Positions 1-9,164 of a DNA stretch of 64,000 nucleotides are shown piece after piece. A program made the position numbers and the translations under genes. The DNA comes from Mycolicibacterium rhodesiae. Its GTDB lineage: Bacteria; Actinomycetota; Actinomycetes; Mycobacteriales; Mycobacteriaceae. The notes beneath the pieces are model-generated. The model saw only the letters and a list, made by a program, of their open reading frames with translations, was not told the origin of the DNA and made no database searches. The DNA is taken from assembly GCF_002086695.1 (NCBI RefSeq), contig NZ_MVIH01000002.1, forward strand, positions 186,001-250,000, in the 5' to 3' direction. Positions within the stretch are counted from its first letter, which is position 1; each line of letters opens with the position of its first letter.

Positions 1-2
1 TC

Positions 3-617
3 GTCCCGGAGAGCGTGAACCCCGGCTGGGTGGCCCGACTGCCGGACGGGGTCACCCTCACGCCGGTCATCGTCAACGGCTGGCAACAAGGCTGGGTGGT
101 GCCTGCCGGTGAACAGGGCACCGTCACGGTCAGCTTCCCGTCCAACCGGGTCTACCGGATCGGTCTGGCCGTCGGCCTTTCGCTGCTGCCGCTGCTCCTG
201 CTGCTGACGTTGGTGCCGCCACGACGGCCGCCGACAACCTACGAGCCGGCCCGGCCCTGGGCGGTTCCCCTGCTGGCCGGCGCCGGGGTGCTGGCCGCCG
301 GTGGGTTGATCGCCGGCCTCGGCGGCCTGGCGGTGTTCGGGACCGCGATGCTGCTCGGATACCTGCTTCGCAGCCGGGCCCGGCTGCGCGACCGGCTGAC
401 GCTGGCGGCCAGTGCCTGCGGGCTGATCGCGGCGGGCGCGCTACTCTCGCGCTACCCGTGGCGCTCGGTCGACGGCTATATCGGCCACTCTCCCTGGGTC
501 CAGCTGCTGGCGCTGATCGCGGTCGGCGCCCTGGCTGCCTCGGCGATACCGCGACCGATTCCACAGCCGGAGCCAACTGACAGCGAAACCGACGACGGCA
601 CAAGCATTTCGCACTAG
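3..617 (+). CDS. aftD: AftD arabinofuranosyltransferase, C-terminal end (partial)
   Basis: This is the last 204 codons of a gene whose 5' part lies outside the window. The reading frame is open to the edge, beginning VPESVNPGW, a sequence typical of the end of the extracytoplasmic region of AftD, the mycobacterial alpha-(1,3)-arabinofuranosyltransferase (DUF3367 family) that builds arabinogalactan and lipoarabinomannan. A QQGWVVP stretch follows, then about five hydrophobic segments from roughly residue 50 on, matching the C-terminal membrane helices of that family. The tail is polar. The php gene starts 11 bases downstream, as expected for the aftD neighbourhood. Identification rests on this C-terminal pattern and on context; the glycosyltransferase domain itself is not in the window. 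Confidence 0.8.
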   Translation, partial: VPESVNPGWVARLPDGVTLTPVIVNGWQQGWVVPAGEQGTVTVSFPSNRVYRIGLAVGLSLLPLLLLLTLVPPRRPPTTYEPARPWAVPLLAGAGVLAAGGLIAGLGGLAVFGTAMLLGYLLRSRARLRDRLTLAASACGLIAAGALLSRYPWRSVDGYIGHSPWVQLLALIAVGALAASAIPRPIPQPEPTDSETDDGTSISH

Positions 618-628
618 GGTTTCACCCC

Positions 629-1618
629 ATGACAGAGCTGTCACAGGTCGCCACCGTTCGAGGCCCGGTCGCGACCAGCGACCTGGGTGTGGTGTTCATG
701 CACGAACACGTCTTCATCCTGTCGCAGGAGATCATGGCCAACTATCCCGAGGGCTGGGGGGACGAGGCCGCCCGGGAAGCCGATGCCGTCGCCAAGCTCA
801 ACGAGCTGAAGGCGCTCGGGGTGGACACCATCGTCGACCCGACGGTCATCGGACTGGGACGCTACATTCCGCGCATCCAGCGGGTGGCCGCCCAGACCGA
901 TCTCCAGATCGTGGTGGCCACCGGGATCTACACCTACAACGACGTCCCGATGTACTTCCACTTCACCGGCCCGGGAACCCTGCTGGACGGTCCGGAGATC
1001 ATGACCGAACTGTTCGTCCGGGACATCACCGAAGGCATCGCCGACACCGGCGTCAGGGCCGGGATCCTCAAGTGCGCCACCGACGAACCCGGTGTCACCC
1101 CGGGTGTCGAGCGAGTCCTGCGCGCGGTCGCCCAGGCCCACAAGCAGACCGGTGTGCCGATCACCACCCACACGCACGCGCTCAGCCGGCGCGGTCTCGA
1201 GCAGCAACAGATCTTCGCCGAAGAAGGCGTCGACCTCAGCCGGGTGATCATCGGGCACAGCGGCGACACCACCGACCTCGGCTACCTCGAAGAGTTGATC
1301 GCCGCCGGATCCTATCTCGGCATGGACCGGTTCGGCCTGGACGGCTTCCTCAGCTTCGACGACCGCGTCGACACCGTCGTGCGGATGTGCGAACGCGGGC
1401 ACGCCGACAAGATGGTGCTGTCCCACGACGCGTCCTGCTACATCGACTGGCTGCCGGAGGAAGTCATCCCGGTGGCCATGCCCAACTGGCATTTCCGGCA
1501 CATCCACAACGATGTGCTGCCCGCACTGCGGCGGCGCGGGGTGACCGACGAGCAGATCACCACCATGCTGGTGGACAACCCCCGCACCATCTTCGCCAAG
1601 CAGGGCGCCTATGCGTGA
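629..1618 (+). CDS. php: Phosphotriesterase-family metal hydrolase (Php)
   Basis: A 329-residue amidohydrolase-fold protein of the phosphotriesterase/lactonase family, matching the usual length. The binuclear-metal ligands are visible: H25-E-H27 (HEHVF), a carboxylatable Lys148 in GILKCAT, H181 and H183 region (TTHTHA), H210 in IIGHSGDT, and D267 in LSHDAS. M. tuberculosis php (Rv0230c) is its likely counterpart; family members are often better lactonases than phosphotriesterases, so the physiological substrate is open. No signal peptide is seen, so it should be cytoplasmic. Its stop overlaps the start of the acyl-CoA ligase downstream by 8 bases, which implies translational coupling. Confidence 0.88.
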   Translation: MTELSQVATVRGPVATSDLGVVFMHEHVFILSQEIMANYPEGWGDEAAREADAVAKLNELKALGVDTIVDPTVIGLGRYIPRIQRVAAQTDLQIVVATGIYTYNDVPMYFHFTGPGTLLDGPEIMTELFVRDITEGIADTGVRAGILKCATDEPGVTPGVERVLRAVAQAHKQTGVPITTHTHALSRRGLEQQQIFAEEGVDLSRVIIGHSGDTTDLGYLEELIAAGSYLGMDRFGLDGFLSFDDRVDTVVRMCERGHADKMVLSHDASCYIDWLPEEVIPVAMPNWHFRHIHNDVLPALRRRGVTDEQITTMLVDNPRTIFAKQGAYA

Positions 1619-3077
1619 TCAAACCCCTGCGCTCGGGGCCCGGCTGAGCCAGCTGGCCGCCGAGGCACCTGATCGTCCTGCCGTGTCGTGCGAGGGCCGC
1701 ACCGTCACCCGCGCGCAGCTGGAGTCGGCCTCGAACCGGCTGGCCCGCGCCTACGCCGAACTGGGAGTCAGCCAAGGCGATTACGTGACGATCGCGGTGG
1801 CCAACTCGATCGAGTGGGTGCAGGCGACGGTGGCGGTGTGGAAGCTCGGCGCCATCCCGCAACCGCTGTCGCCGCGAATGCCGGACGCCGAGTTCGAGGG
1901 GCTGCTCGAGTTGAAGCCGCGCGCCCTGCTGGTGGGCCGTGCCGACCCGCGCGGGGTGGTGCCGTCGGTGCCCGCCGACTTCACCGGACGTGCCGACCTG
2001 TCCGATGATCCACTGCCCGAAGCGGTTTCACCGGCCTGGAAGTCGATCGCATCGGGTGGCAGCACCGGGCGACCAAAACTGATCGAGGCCGGCGGGGACA
2101 GCCGGTACCCGGCCGACCTGGTGGCGATGGGGATGGGCAACGAGCCGACCGACACCCAACTGGTGCCGGTGCCGCTGAGCCACAACACCGGGTTCACCTC
2201 GGCCACCATCGCATTGGCGACCGGGCAGCACCTGGTGCTCCTGCCCAGGTTCGACCCGGAGCGCTTCCTGCGGGTCATCACCGACTATAAGGTGAACTAC
2301 CTGACCACCGTGCCGACGATCATGCAGCGCCTGCTGCCGGTCTACCACGCCAACCCGGGCGCCTACGACCTGTCGTCGCTGCGCCGGCTGTGGCACGTCG
2401 CCGCCGTGTGCCCGCCGAACGTCAAGCAGGCGTGGATCGATCTGCTCGGCCCGGACGCGGTGTGGGAACTCTACGGCGGCACCGAACTTCAGGCACTGAC
2501 GTTCATCAGCGGTTCGGAATGGCTGACCCACCGCGGCTCGGTCGGTCGCGTGGTGGCCGGTGAGATGAAGGTGCTCGACGACGACGGCAACGAATGTCCG
2601 CCCGGCGTGCTCGGTGAGATCTACATGCGCCCAAACCCGGGCTCGAGCCCCACCTACCGCTACATCGGCAGCACCGCCAAATCCCGCGACGGCTGGGATT
2701 CACTCGGCGATCTCGGCTGGTTCGACGCCGAGGGCTATCTGTATCTGGCCGACCGCCGGGTCGACATGTTCACCGTCGGCGGCCGCAACGTGTACCCCGC
2801 GGAGATCGAGAGTGCCCTGTCCGAGCACCCCGCCGTGCTGTCCTGTCTGGCCGTCGGGGTACCGCACGAAGACCTCGGCCAGGTGCCATATGCGTTGGTG
2901 CACACCGACGGTGATGTACTCACCGAAGAGGATGTCAAAGCGTTCGTCGCGCAGCGGCTTGCCGACTACAAGGTGCCGCGCGCTGTGGAATTCGTGGACA
3001 CCCCGCTGCGCGACGACGCGGGCAAAGCCCGCCGATCCGCGGTCCGGGATCAGGTGATCGCCCGGCTGCAGGGTTAG
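1611..3077 (+). CDS. AMP-dependent acyl-CoA ligase (FadD-like)
   Basis: A 488-residue member of the adenylate-forming superfamily. The phosphate-binding motif SGGSTGRPK is at residues 148-156, the YGGTE adenine-binding motif is mid-protein, GDLGWFDAEGYLYLADR marks the hinge with its ATP-binding Asp, and the C-terminal catalytic lysine is K472 in DDAGKARR. It is shorter than typical FadD proteins (500-600) and resembles bile-acid/aryl-CoA ligases. The ATG overlaps the php stop, so the two are probably one transcript. Expected reaction: carboxylate + ATP + CoA to acyl-CoA. The substrate is unknown; a lactone opened by Php would give a hydroxy acid that such a ligase could activate, which is only an inference. 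Confidence 0.85.
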   Translation: MRDQTPALGARLSQLAAEAPDRPAVSCEGRTVTRAQLESASNRLARAYAELGVSQGDYVTIAVANSIEWVQATVAVWKLGAIPQPLSPRMPDAEFEGLLELKPRALLVGRADPRGVVPSVPADFTGRADLSDDPLPEAVSPAWKSIASGGSTGRPKLIEAGGDSRYPADLVAMGMGNEPTDTQLVPVPLSHNTGFTSATIALATGQHLVLLPRFDPERFLRVITDYKVNYLTTVPTIMQRLLPVYHANPGAYDLSSLRRLWHVAAVCPPNVKQAWIDLLGPDAVWELYGGTELQALTFISGSEWLTHRGSVGRVVAGEMKVLDDDGNECPPGVLGEIYMRPNPGSSPTYRYIGSTAKSRDGWDSLGDLGWFDAEGYLYLADRRVDMFTVGGRNVYPAEIESALSEHPAVLSCLAVGVPHEDLGQVPYALVHTDGDVLTEEDVKAFVAQRLADYKVPRAVEFVDTPLRDDAGKARRSAVRDQVIARLQG

Positions 3078-3078
3078 C

Positions 3079-4050
3079 TCAGCCCGCCGCGGTCTGCTGC
3101 CAGGCGCGGGCCGCGACCAACTCGGGCACCAGAACTTCGGTCAGCAGCCGCACATCGTCGTGGTCGTCGCCGGGGTAGCGGACCTCGAGCCGGGTCCCCG
3201 GCACGGTGCCGCCCACCGCGACAACGGTGGTGCCGCGCAACGTCGTCCATTCCGCCATCTGGTCCTCCCACTCCGAGCCGGCGAACACCAGCATCCGGTA
3301 GTCGGTGGTCTTGGTGAGGTAGACGTCGACGTGGCTCCAGTCGCCGGTCTCACACCCGACGGCAGGGCGGCGCGGCCCCTCGCGAAGCATCAGCGCGCCC
3401 TGCTGCGCCGAGCAGAACCGGTGGGCGGGCGCCACCAGATGGGTGCCTGCCGGCCCGAGTAGCATGCCGGCCACCTCGGGACGCCAGGCCGCCTCGGTGC
3501 CGAGCAGGTGCGCGCTCGCCTCGGCTGCCTTCGCGATCGACTCGGCCACGCCCACCGTGTCGTGCCCGGCCAGATGCACCTCGAGCGCCATGAGCAGTGC
3601 CAGGGTGTGCTGATAGCTCCGGCAGGCCACCCCGCCGCGCTCGGGTTCGGCAGCCAAATCTACGACCGGTGAGCATGATTCGGTGATCGGTGATCCCGCG
3701 GTGTTGGTCAGCGCCACCGCGGTCACCCCGGCGGGCAGCCGGCGAAGCGCATCAAGTGTTTCCGCCGAACCTCCCGTTGCCGACGTCGCCACAACCAGGG
3801 TGCCGGGCCCCCACGCGGGCAGCAGACGCGTGGACGCCAACTCCGAGACCGCGAGAAACCCTCGCGCCCGCAACCGCGCGGCCGCGACGGCCCCGGCGTA
3901 GGCGGAGGACCCCATGCCGAGGAACACCACCCGCTCCGTGCCGGCAGGAACGACCGCTGCCCAGGGATTGTCGGCGGCGAGGCGCTCAGCGAGCCGAGAC
4001 AACACCTCGGGCTTGCGGGCCAGGTCCGCGGCGAAGCCGTCAGCGTCCAC
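3079..4050 (-). CDS. SIS-domain sugar-phosphate isomerase/deaminase-like protein
   Basis: A 323-residue protein starting at a GTG that overlaps the preceding kinase stop by 11 bases; an upstream in-frame ATG would extend far into the kinase and is unlikely. It carries two SIS (sugar isomerase) halves like the isomerase domain of GlmS: FLGMGSSAYAG around residues 43-53, ATSATGGSAETLDAL around 88-102 (Ser/Thr-rich phosphate-sugar binding loop), and a second half with LREGPRRP and LVFAGSEWE. Proteins of this kind act on glucosamine/fructose 6-phosphate. Its partner is a glucosamine-kinase-like protein, so a role in converting glucosamine 6-phosphate is plausible. It ends one base from the convergent ligase stop. 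Confidence 0.78.
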   Translation of the reverse strand: MDADGFAADLARKPEVLSRLAERLAADNPWAAVVPAGTERVVFLGMGSSAYAGAVAAARLRARGFLAVSELASTRLLPAWGPGTLVVATSATGGSAETLDALRRLPAGVTAVALTNTAGSPITESCSPVVDLAAEPERGGVACRSYQHTLALLMALEVHLAGHDTVGVAESIAKAAEASAHLLGTEAAWRPEVAGMLLGPAGTHLVAPAHRFCSAQQGALMLREGPRRPAVGCETGDWSHVDVYLTKTTDYRMLVFAGSEWEDQMAEWTTLRGTTVVAVGGTVPGTRLEVRYPGDDHDDVRLLTEVLVPELVAARAWQQTAAG

Positions 4051-5251
4051 CGGTGATTCCTTCGTCGAGCAACATGGATAGGGCGGCCTCGGGTACGTAC
4101 ATCCAGCGCGGCAGATGCCGTGCCGCATAGACGACTTCCCGCAACACCTGCTGCAGGCGGAATGCCCGCAGACAGGCCGGATCGTACAACCCGCCGTGTC
4201 CCAGTGCGGCCAGGTGCGTGGTGTAGCTGCTGGTGAACTGATCGCGAGCCAGCCGTTCGACCCTGGACAATGCCTGTTCGTCGACGCGGTGGTGGCGGCG
4301 GGCCACGATAGCCGCGTGGGTCAGCGACTGCGCGAATCCGGCGACGTCGAGGACAGCCGGGATCGGCAGGATCCGCTCGGCGGGCGGTAGTACCGGGTTG
4401 CCGTCGAAATCGATGACCGCGTATCCGCCGGGATGTCGCAGCACCTGACCGACATGCAGGTCGCCGTGGCCCTCGATCAGCGGGGTACCGGCCATCCCGC
4501 CGAGACCGTCCAGAATCTCGTTGATCGCCCGGCTTTGGAGAAGATCCCGCATGACCGGATCAGCGTGCGCCCGAGCATCATCCAGGGTTGCGGCCGCCGC
4601 CGTCCGCCACCTCTGCGCATCGGCGGGCGAGGCGACGGTCGCGGTGACCGCCAGGGCAGCGTGCAGTTCGGCGATCACGGTGCCGACGTCGGCGGCCGCC
4701 GACGCCAGGTCATGCGCTGGGGCCCCGGGCCCGGCCGCCGCCGTCGCGATCAGGTCCACCGCCCACGTCCACCCGTCGACGGCGCCGGGCAGATATTCGT
4801 CGACGCCGGCCACCAGCGTCTCGGCGCCGTCTCGAGATCGCCAGGTGATCAGCCCCCACGGGCACGGCATATGCCGAAAGCCATTGGTGCGCAACGTCTC
4901 GATCCGGCTGGGCGCCGGATGCGGGCCGGCCTGCAGATGCGCGGCCCATTTCACCACCGCCGCGTCGCCAACGATCACCGATTCGTTGGTTTGATCCACG
5001 GTGATCGCCCGTTCGCCCGTCGCGACCCGTGCCGCCCAGGCGTGCAGAGTGAACGATCCGATCTCGGACACCTCCGGCGCCGTCGACAGCAGCGCCACCA
5101 GCGCCTCGGCGACACCATCGCCGGGCCGGGCGCGCCGCCACGACCCGTCCGGGTTGCGGACCTGCGGGTCGGCGGTCAACCCGTTCGCGGTCGCGACGAC
5201 CGAAAGTCGTTTACCGACAGCCAGATCGAGTGAGTCGAGTTCACCGCCCAC
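4040..5251 (-). CDS. Maltokinase-like sugar kinase, probable glucosamine kinase
   Basis: A 403-residue aminoglycoside-phosphotransferase-fold kinase. Visible motifs are the ATP-lysine in VVKW (K101), the catalytic loop HGDLHVGQ at residues 262-269, and the metal-binding IDFDG at 280-284. Length and N-terminal region resemble the actinobacterial maltokinase-like enzymes shown to phosphorylate glucosamine (GlcNK family), which are shorter than trehalose-pathway maltokinase (about 450 residues) and are not fused to TreS. The adjacent, overlapping SIS gene fits glucosamine 6-phosphate as product. The start is GTG; an ATG five bases upstream is out of frame. Kinase class is secure, substrate is inferred. 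Confidence 0.75.
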   Translation of the reverse strand: MGGELDSLDLAVGKRLSVVATANGLTADPQVRNPDGSWRRARPGDGVAEALVALLSTAPEVSEIGSFTLHAWAARVATGERAITVDQTNESVIVGDAAVVKWAAHLQAGPHPAPSRIETLRTNGFRHMPCPWGLITWRSRDGAETLVAGVDEYLPGAVDGWTWAVDLIATAAAGPGAPAHDLASAAADVGTVIAELHAALAVTATVASPADAQRWRTAAAATLDDARAHADPVMRDLLQSRAINEILDGLGGMAGTPLIEGHGDLHVGQVLRHPGGYAVIDFDGNPVLPPAERILPIPAVLDVAGFAQSLTHAAIVARRHHRVDEQALSRVERLARDQFTSSYTTHLAALGHGGLYDPACLRAFRLQQVLREVVYAARHLPRWMYVPEAALSMLLDEGITGGR

Positions 5252-5255
5252 GTCA

Positions 5256-6581
5256 TCAGCCTGACGTGCTGTCGCGGTTCCGATGCTGCAGTCCCACCTG
5301 CTCGATCACGTCGGCGCCGACTCGCAGACCGTCCCGGGCCCGGATCGCCGCGCCGATGTCGGCCAGCCGGCCGCGGAGCTCGGTGTCGGCGAGGATCCGG
5401 TCCACGGCCGCGATGAGCTCCTCGTCGCGGAAGCCATACGTGTCGAGTCGCGCACCGAAGCCGAGTTCGTCGATGCGCTGGGCATTTTCGTACTGGTCCC
5501 AGAACAGCGGCAGCACGATCAGCGGCTTGCCGAAGTGCAGGGTCTCGGTCACCGTGTTGTTGCCGCCGTGCGAGATGACCAGATCGACCTGCGGGATGAC
5601 CTTGGTCTGCGGCAGCATCTGCTCGCCGACCATGTTGTCGGCCAACGTGATCCGATCGGCCTGCGGACCCTTGCTGACAATGTACCGATGCTCGGTCGTG
5701 CCCAGCACGTCGACCAGGCGCTGCATCAGTTCCACGTCGGCGCCGCCCAGCGATCCCAGCGACAGGTAGATCAACGCGCTGGACTCCGGTCGGTCGGCGA
5801 CTGATGCGGGCAGCTCGTACTCCGCGTCGGTCTCCCGGACGCTGGAGTCCATCCGCGTCCAGCTGCCGTCGAGCGGACGTGCGCCGACGTAGTCGGCCTC
5901 GGCCGGATAGACGTAGAGATTGGCAGCGTTGTCGCGCGGCATGAACTCCAGATCCGGCAACGGGTCGGCGCCGTGGCGCTGAACCCAGGCATTGAAGTCG
6001 GACCACATCGCACGATGGGTGCGGTCGAACTCGGCCCGGTACGCGTCCCACTGCGCCGGATCGGCACTTGGCAGCCCGGAAAACGGTGGTGGCACATTCG
6101 GTCCCGGCACTTCGAGCGGACTGCACGACACGATCCGCACGAACGGTGCTCCTGCGCTGACCAACGCCGGGAACAGCACCACGTTGTCCTCGACGATCAC
6201 GTCGGGCTGATGTTCGGCCACGATCTCCCGCAGCCGCGGCTCACAATATTTCGCGCCGTCGATCAGCGCCTGATAGGTCGGCTGAATGAAGGTTTCGAGC
6301 TGGGAAACGGTCGGTTTGCGGAACTCCGGCGCGGTCTCGGCGATGAAGTCCGTCCAGAACTTGCCGGGATCCTCGTCGGCCGCGCCCTCGGCAGGTTCGG
6401 CCAGATCGACCAGCTCTTCGACGAAGCCCAGCGGTGCGAGCTTGCCCGCCCATGAACTTTCCGCGGCGAACACGATCCGGTGGCCGCGCCCGCGCAGGAT
6501 GGCCGCCAGACCGATGCACTGGTTCGTCGGGCCGTAGGCCGACTCCGGCCAGAACATGATGGTCAGTGCCTCAGAAGCCAT
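5256..6581 (-). CDS. GT1-family (UGT/MGT-like) glycosyltransferase
   Basis: A 441-residue glycosyltransferase with GT-B fold. The C-terminal nucleotide-sugar signature is present: IYLSLGSLGG near residue 260, then VDLVISHGGNNTVTETL near 325-345 (HGGxxT), followed by PLFWDQYENAQ. This is the layout of macrolide/glycopeptidolipid glycosyltransferases that decorate lipids or natural products. ATG at 6581 is chosen because GGAAGGGA lies about 7 bases upstream; an ATG ten codons earlier lacks such a site. It sits between a sugar-kinase pair and an acyltransferase on the same strand, so it could glycosylate an envelope lipid; the acceptor is unknown. Confidence 0.85.
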   Translation of the reverse strand: MASEALTIMFWPESAYGPTNQCIGLAAILRGRGHRIVFAAESSWAGKLAPLGFVEELVDLAEPAEGAADEDPGKFWTDFIAETAPEFRKPTVSQLETFIQPTYQALIDGAKYCEPRLREIVAEHQPDVIVEDNVVLFPALVSAGAPFVRIVSCSPLEVPGPNVPPPFSGLPSADPAQWDAYRAEFDRTHRAMWSDFNAWVQRHGADPLPDLEFMPRDNAANLYVYPAEADYVGARPLDGSWTRMDSSVRETDAEYELPASVADRPESSALIYLSLGSLGGADVELMQRLVDVLGTTEHRYIVSKGPQADRITLADNMVGEQMLPQTKVIPQVDLVISHGGNNTVTETLHFGKPLIVLPLFWDQYENAQRIDELGFGARLDTYGFRDEELIAAVDRILADTELRGRLADIGAAIRARDGLRVGADVIEQVGLQHRNRDSTSG

Positions 6582-6614
6582 GGCGATCCCTTCCGACGTC
6601 GGGTCAGGCAAAGA

Positions 6615-7793
6615 TCATCGCGCAATCACCGGCTCCGGTGCATCATCAACCGAACTGTCCAGCGACGGAACCGGAGCCTTACCTCGATACTCCCAGCGCC
6701 GCAGTGCATTCCGGCACGGCGATTCGATGAGGGCATAGCTGACCGCTGCCATCGCGAAGCCCAGCACCAGCGTCAACACCAGCGTCACGATCAGGTTGCC
6801 GTTGAACATGAACCGGCCGACCATCGGGAACACCATCACCAGCGCCGCCAGATGCCACACGAACAGCCCATAGGACCACCGGCCCAGGGTGACCATGAAC
6901 CGGCTGCCCAGAATCGGGTGCGGGGTGTCCGGCCGGTCGAGCACCAGCGGTGCCAGCAGCGCACCGGCGACGATGGCCCCCATCGACGTGCGGATCACGA
7001 ACTGCCCCAGCGTGGCGGGAACCAGATCCTTCGGGCCGGCCAGCGGTGAGGCCGAGATCAGATACGCCGTCAGCGCGATGCCGAAAACGGCCAGACGGTT
7101 TCGGGCCAGTTTGTGCGCCCACCCCAGCGGGCTGACCGTCCACTCCGCCAGCAGCATGCCCGCGGCGAACCAGGAGGCGTAGGCCGGCGGCCAGTTCAGG
7201 AAGTTGACGCCCTGCACGGTGTGGATCGGCAGCAGACCCCAGCCGAGGCTGGCCAGCGCGACGGCCGCGATCACCGGGACCCGGGCCCGCACCGGCAACC
7301 GGCGGGCCAGGAACGCCAGGATCGGCAAGGCCAGATAGAAGCTCACCTCGACCGACAGGCTCCACATCTGGGTGAGCCCTGCGGTCAGCGTCAGCGGGAC
7401 GTAAACCTGGGTCAACGTCAGGTTCGCCCACCACACCGTCCAACTGGCGTGGTTGGCCTCCGGCAGCAGCGTCAGGATGACGACGACCGCCACCACGTAT
7501 CCGGGCATGATGCGCACCAGCCGCGAACGCAGGTAATGCCCGGTCGGCGGCCGGCGGCGCAGTCCCCGGGCCGCCGCGGCGTGCCCGCGCCACAACAGGA
7601 AGCCCGACAGCGCGAAGAACACCGCAACGGCCAGGTCGAAGCGATGCAGCAGCCGTCCGATCACGGCGCCGGTGGTGCCGGTCTGGAATGCGACGTGGGT
7701 GAGGACCACCCCCATGGCGGCGCACGCGCGCATGCCCTCGACGGCGGGCAGGAAGCCACGGGTGCCCCCGACCCGGTCCACCTCCGTCGTCAT
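6615..7793 (-). CDS. Acyltransferase-3 family integral membrane protein (Rv0228-like)
   Basis: A 392-residue polytopic membrane protein of the OafA/YrhL acyltransferase-3 family, with about ten hydrophobic segments. Family signatures are visible: a conserved histidine in GVVLTHVAF near residue 30, and FDLAVAVFFALSGFLLWRG in the second helix. Such proteins O-acylate sugars or lipids using periplasmic or membrane acyl donors. The start is ATG at MTTEVDRV; an in-frame ATG 16 codons upstream would add a poorly conserved arginine-rich lead. Position and divergent orientation next to the DUF3068 gene match Rv0228 beside Rv0227c, so a role in the lipomannan/lipoarabinomannan locus is likely. Confidence 0.85.
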   Translation of the reverse strand: MTTEVDRVGGTRGFLPAVEGMRACAAMGVVLTHVAFQTGTTGAVIGRLLHRFDLAVAVFFALSGFLLWRGHAAAARGLRRRPPTGHYLRSRLVRIMPGYVVAVVVILTLLPEANHASWTVWWANLTLTQVYVPLTLTAGLTQMWSLSVEVSFYLALPILAFLARRLPVRARVPVIAAVALASLGWGLLPIHTVQGVNFLNWPPAYASWFAAGMLLAEWTVSPLGWAHKLARNRLAVFGIALTAYLISASPLAGPKDLVPATLGQFVIRTSMGAIVAGALLAPLVLDRPDTPHPILGSRFMVTLGRWSYGLFVWHLAALVMVFPMVGRFMFNGNLIVTLVLTLVLGFAMAAVSYALIESPCRNALRRWEYRGKAPVPSLDSSVDDAPEPVIAR

Positions 7794-7964
7794 GGATGCC
7801 AGTGTGCGCCGGAGGAGGGTGCTGCGCGAAAGTGGGTACACCTGGCCTGCGGTGGCGACCTCCTAATGAACCGGTGCCTTGGGCTGGGCTGTTAGGGTCG
7901 AACCCGGTTTGCTTCGCCGTCAGGCGAGGCACGGCACGATCGGCAGTGAGGAGGCCACGGCAGC

Positions 7965-9164
7965 GTGAATCGCGCAGGCATGGTGCGTATCGCGGCATTC
8001 GGCGTCATCGGGCTCGGAGCCGCCCTCCTGATCGCCGCGTTGCTGCTGACGACCTACACCTCCGGCAAGATCAAGAAGATCCCGCTGAACATCGACGAGA
8101 CACTGGTCAGCGACGGCACCGGTAGCGCACTGGATCCGGCGTCCCTGCTGGGTGAGAAGTTCGTCGTCGACAAGAACGTCCCCCTGGTCTCCCAGCAGCA
8201 GATCACCGTCGAGTCGCCGGCCAACGCCGACGTGGTGACGCTGCAGGCCGGCACCAGCGTGCGGCGCAGCGACAAGCAGCAGGACAACGGACTGCTGCTG
8301 GCCATGGTCGATACCGTGACGGTCAACCGCAGCACCGCGATGGCGGTGTCCGACGACACCCATCCGGGCGGTTCGGTGCAGAAGCCGCGCACCTTCGAGG
8401 ACAACAAGCCGCCGACGAACATCGCGCTGCCCCACGACGGCCTGGCCTACCGGTTCCCGTTCGACACCGAGAAGAAGACCTATCCGTTCTTCGACCCGAT
8501 CGCGCAGAAGGCGTTCGACGCCAACTACGACGGCCAGGAAGATGTCAACGGGCTGACCACCTACCGGTTCACCCAGAACGTCGGCTATGACGCCGACGGC
8601 AAGTTGGTCGACCCGATCAAGTACGCCTCGCTGTACGACAAGAACGAGGACGGCGAGGTGACCGCGCGGGCCGAGCTGTGGGGTCTGCCCGGGCCGCCGG
8701 ACGAGCCGGTCACCATGACCCGCTACTACGCCGCGCAGCGCACGTTCTGGGTCGACCCGGTCACCGGCGTCATCGTCAAGTCCACCGAGCACGCCAACCA
8801 CTACTACGCCCGCGACGCGCTGCGCCCGGAGATGGAGTTGGCCGACTACAAGGTCACCTCCACCGAGCAGACCATCGAGAACCGGGTGGCCTCCGCCCGC
8901 GACGAGCGCGACCGGGTGGGACTGTGGTCGCGAGTGCTGCCGATCAGCTTCACCGCCGCCGGTCTGGTGGCACTCGTCGGCGGGGCGCTGCTGGGCACGT
9001 TCAGCCTGCGCGCCGAGTCGGCGCTGATCGACCCCGGCCTGGACACCGCCGACCACGGCTTCTTCGGCAAGGACGAGACGGGACCGATGCCGGCCGCCGA
9101 GGCGGCCACCGAGAAGCTGCCCGCGGCCAGACCGGACCTGGAGCCCCCGCCGCCGCAGCGGTGA
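7965..9164 (+). CDS. DUF3068 membrane protein of the LM/LAM locus (Rv0227c-like)
   Basis: A 399-residue protein with one N-terminal transmembrane segment (residues about 7-29), a long extracytoplasmic domain, and a second transmembrane segment near 325-347 followed by an acidic, proline-rich cytoplasmic tail. This is the DUF3068 (PF11271) architecture. The corynebacterial and M. smegmatis members (NCgl2760, MSMEG_0317) are known to be needed for lipomannan maturation and lipoarabinomannan synthesis. The start is GTG, with GAGGAGG about 10 bases upstream; an internal ATG five codons in is possible. The stop overlaps the next gene's GTG (GTGA), so the two are coupled. Confidence 0.88.
   Translation: MNRAGMVRIAAFGVIGLGAALLIAALLLTTYTSGKIKKIPLNIDETLVSDGTGSALDPASLLGEKFVVDKNVPLVSQQQITVESPANADVVTLQAGTSVRRSDKQQDNGLLLAMVDTVTVNRSTAMAVSDDTHPGGSVQKPRTFEDNKPPTNIALPHDGLAYRFPFDTEKKTYPFFDPIAQKAFDANYDGQEDVNGLTTYRFTQNVGYDADGKLVDPIKYASLYDKNEDGEVTARAELWGLPGPPDEPVTMTRYYAAQRTFWVDPVTGVIVKSTEHANHYYARDALRPEMELADYKVTSTEQTIENRVASARDERDRVGLWSRVLPISFTAAGLVALVGGALLGTFSLRAESALIDPGLDTADHGFFGKDETGPMPAAEAATEKLPAARPDLEPPPPQR

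Noticed and set aside
7895..7905. GGGT-CGA-ACCC dyad between the acyltransferase and DUF3068 genes
   Set aside because: 4-base arms only; the nearby TAGGGT could be a -10 but no matching -35 or further support was seen.
6679..7998. 439-codon minus-strand frame overlapping the acyltransferase-3 gene
   Set aside because: Same strand, other frame; Arg/Pro-rich without membrane helices, whereas the chosen frame shows the family helices.
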